Below are positions 6,069 through 7,097 of a stretch of DNA of 7,097 nt, in pieces; the first letter of the stretch is position 1, and every line of letters begins with the position of its first letter. The DNA comes from an uncultured Flavobacteriales bacterium (GTDB lineage: Bacteria; Bacteroidota; Bacteroidia; Flavobacteriales; Crocinitomicaceae). The position numbers were made by a program, and so were the translations under genes. A model generated the notes under the pieces. The model ran no database searches. It was not told the origin of the DNA and saw only the letters and a program-made list of their open reading frames with translations. The stretch spans positions 1-7,097 of the forward strand of contig CAMLET010000163.1 of NCBI GenBank assembly GCA_946479125.1. The letters run 5' to 3'.

Positions 6069-7076
6069 ATGAAAACAATAACAAAAATTTTCGTCGCAGT
6101 ATGCCTTTTCATGACAGGAGAGGCATTTGCGCAATTTGGTCCAGTACCAGCCCGGAACGGCATAATAGACGGTGTCTATCTACCTGAAAACATTCCAACA
6201 AAACGATTTGTTCCTTACGAATTTGTGCGTGAAGCAGATGTAATGTGGAGTAAACGTGTTTGGCGGAATATCGATATGCGCGAGAAGATCAATCACCTAC
6301 TTTATTTGCCATTCGACCATCATACACCTTCAGGACAATATGTTCGCGATGGTAGCAGATGGAGTTTATGGACAATCCTTCGTTATCATATTGTAAACGG
6401 TGACTTAACTGTTTTTTCGGCTTATAATCCGCTGCAGTTTGATATGCTTGACGGAGATCAATTCAAGTATCCAATTGCTCCCGCACCCGGGAAAGACTAT
6501 TACACAGATTCCGTTTTCAGAGATGAAGTGTTTCGATATCTCGGTAATGTTGGCTTACAATCAGATATACCAATTCCAACTTATGACGGCGAAGGTGATT
6601 CTATGCGATTTGTAAACGGAAACTGGGAATATGTTTATTATCCTCCTGACACAACCTGGCTTGATTCACAGGATATTGTTTCCTATCATTTGAAAGAGGA
6701 CTGGTTCTTCGATAAAGAACGTTCGGTTATGGATGTTCGAATTATTGGAATTGCTCCGGTTGCCTACAAATATCAGGTTGATCCTGTTACAAGTAAGAGA
6801 ACCATTATCGGAACAGAAGAGAAGTTTTGGATCTATTTTCCGCGATGCAGGTACATTCTGAACAATTATTTTACCTACAATGAACGGAATGATGCACAAT
6901 GGATGAGTTACGACGATTTGTTTATGAAGCGGAAATTCAATAGTACAATTTACAAGGAAAGCAATGTTTTCGATCGATCAATAGACAGCTATCGAACTGG
7001 CGTTGATGCTTTGATGGAGTCAGAAAAGATAACAGAGGAGATCAGGACATTTGAGAGTGATGTTTGGAATTTCTAG
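6069..7076 (+). CDS. gldN: GldN paralogue (copy 2), periplasmic T9SS ring protein
   Basis: The product is 335 aa from the ATG at 6069. The signal peptide is MKTITK plus a hydrophobic stretch with likely cleavage AFA|QF after residue 21. The mature part keeps every GldN hallmark: DGVYL, VPYEFVREADVMWSKRVW, IDMREK, DGDQFKYPIAPAPG, KEDWFFDKERS, GTEEKFWIYFPRCRY, NNYFTYNERND, and the ending TGVDALME...DVWNF. Its single mature cysteine, C260, aligns with C262 of copy 1. The mature N-terminus is a few residues shorter than in copy 1, and a central loop differs (IPTYDGEGDSMRFVNGNWEY against FSNVDGEDSMAVINGVLQY). Expected role: periplasmic ring partner of GldK and of GldM copy 2. F. johnsoniae carries a comparable gldN paralogue called gldO, but orthology cannot be judged here, so the family symbol is used. 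Only 4 of 22 Arg codons are CGT; 13 are CGA, CGG or AGG, unlike copy 1. No terminator is seen in the 21 bases left. Confidence 0.95.
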   Translation: MKTITKIFVAVCLFMTGEAFAQFGPVPARNGIIDGVYLPENIPTKRFVPYEFVREADVMWSKRVWRNIDMREKINHLLYLPFDHHTPSGQYVRDGSRWSLWTILRYHIVNGDLTVFSAYNPLQFDMLDGDQFKYPIAPAPGKDYYTDSVFRDEVFRYLGNVGLQSDIPIPTYDGEGDSMRFVNGNWEYVYYPPDTTWLDSQDIVSYHLKEDWFFDKERSVMDVRIIGIAPVAYKYQVDPVTSKRTIIGTEEKFWIYFPRCRYILNNYFTYNERNDAQWMSYDDLFMKRKFNSTIYKESNVFDRSIDSYRTGVDALMESEKITEEIRTFESDVWNF

Positions 7077-7097
7077 AAGTATATGGAGTCGATGGGA

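Larger units (their letters stand above)
1388..7076 (+). repeat. Ancient tandem duplication of a gldM-gldN module
   Basis: Unit A (1388-4164, gldM then gldN) and unit B (4319-7076, gldM then gldN) have the same gene order, orientation and near-equal protein lengths (579/337 and 577/335 aa). Both keep short intergenic gaps (23 and 16 bp). The proteins are similar throughout, but synonymous sites are heavily diverged: 19 of the first 42 gldM codons differ while the residues are identical. The duplication is therefore old, or unit B was acquired from a relative. Both units look functional, with no frameshift or truncation. Confidence 0.9.

Noticed and set aside
7077..7097. Possible start of another gene after gldN copy 2 (ATG at 7084)
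   Set aside because: Only a few codons remain in the window, which is too short to support a gene or a terminator.

Overview
The window holds a type IX secretion system (T9SS) and gliding-motility core locus of the gldKLMN type, so the source is a member of the Bacteroidota. A Flavobacteriales-like marine or freshwater lineage (Fluviicola/Crocinitomicaceae-like) is a guess from protein flavour only. The DNA is moderately AT-rich. Intergenic leaders are A/T-rich with little or no Shine-Dalgarno sequence, as is usual in this phylum. All genes lie on the + strand.

Layout. (1) The 3' end of gldK (3-464) encodes an outer-membrane-associated ring lipoprotein with a formylglycine-generating-enzyme-like fold. 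(2) gldL (516-1337) encodes the inner-membrane proton-channel subunit of the motor, here with a long C-terminal cytoplasmic tail containing a repeated motif. (3) gldM (1388-3127) and (4) gldN (3151-4164) encode the periplasm-spanning motor shaft and the periplasmic ring partner of GldK. A strong intrinsic terminator (4185-4229) closes this four-gene unit. (5) After a short spacer with a direct repeat (4230-4318) come a second complete gldM (4319-6052) and a second complete gldN (6069-7076). The last 21 bases contain no supportable feature.

How the genes work together. In known T9SS, GldL and GldM form a proton-motive-force-driven inner-membrane motor. The GldM periplasmic domains reach up to the GldK-GldN ring under the outer membrane, which couples energy to secretion and gliding. 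Here one gldK and one gldL are followed by two gldM-gldN pairs. The second pair is intact, keeps the key motor residues and is under purifying selection. It has clearly weaker codon bias and sits behind a terminator, so it is probably expressed at a lower level or separately. The most interesting reading is an alternative or mixed GldM/GldN shaft-and-ring module that shares the GldL stator. It resembles the gldN/gldO redundancy of Flavobacterium johnsoniae but extends to gldM. No CRISPR arrays, RNA genes or mobile elements were seen.
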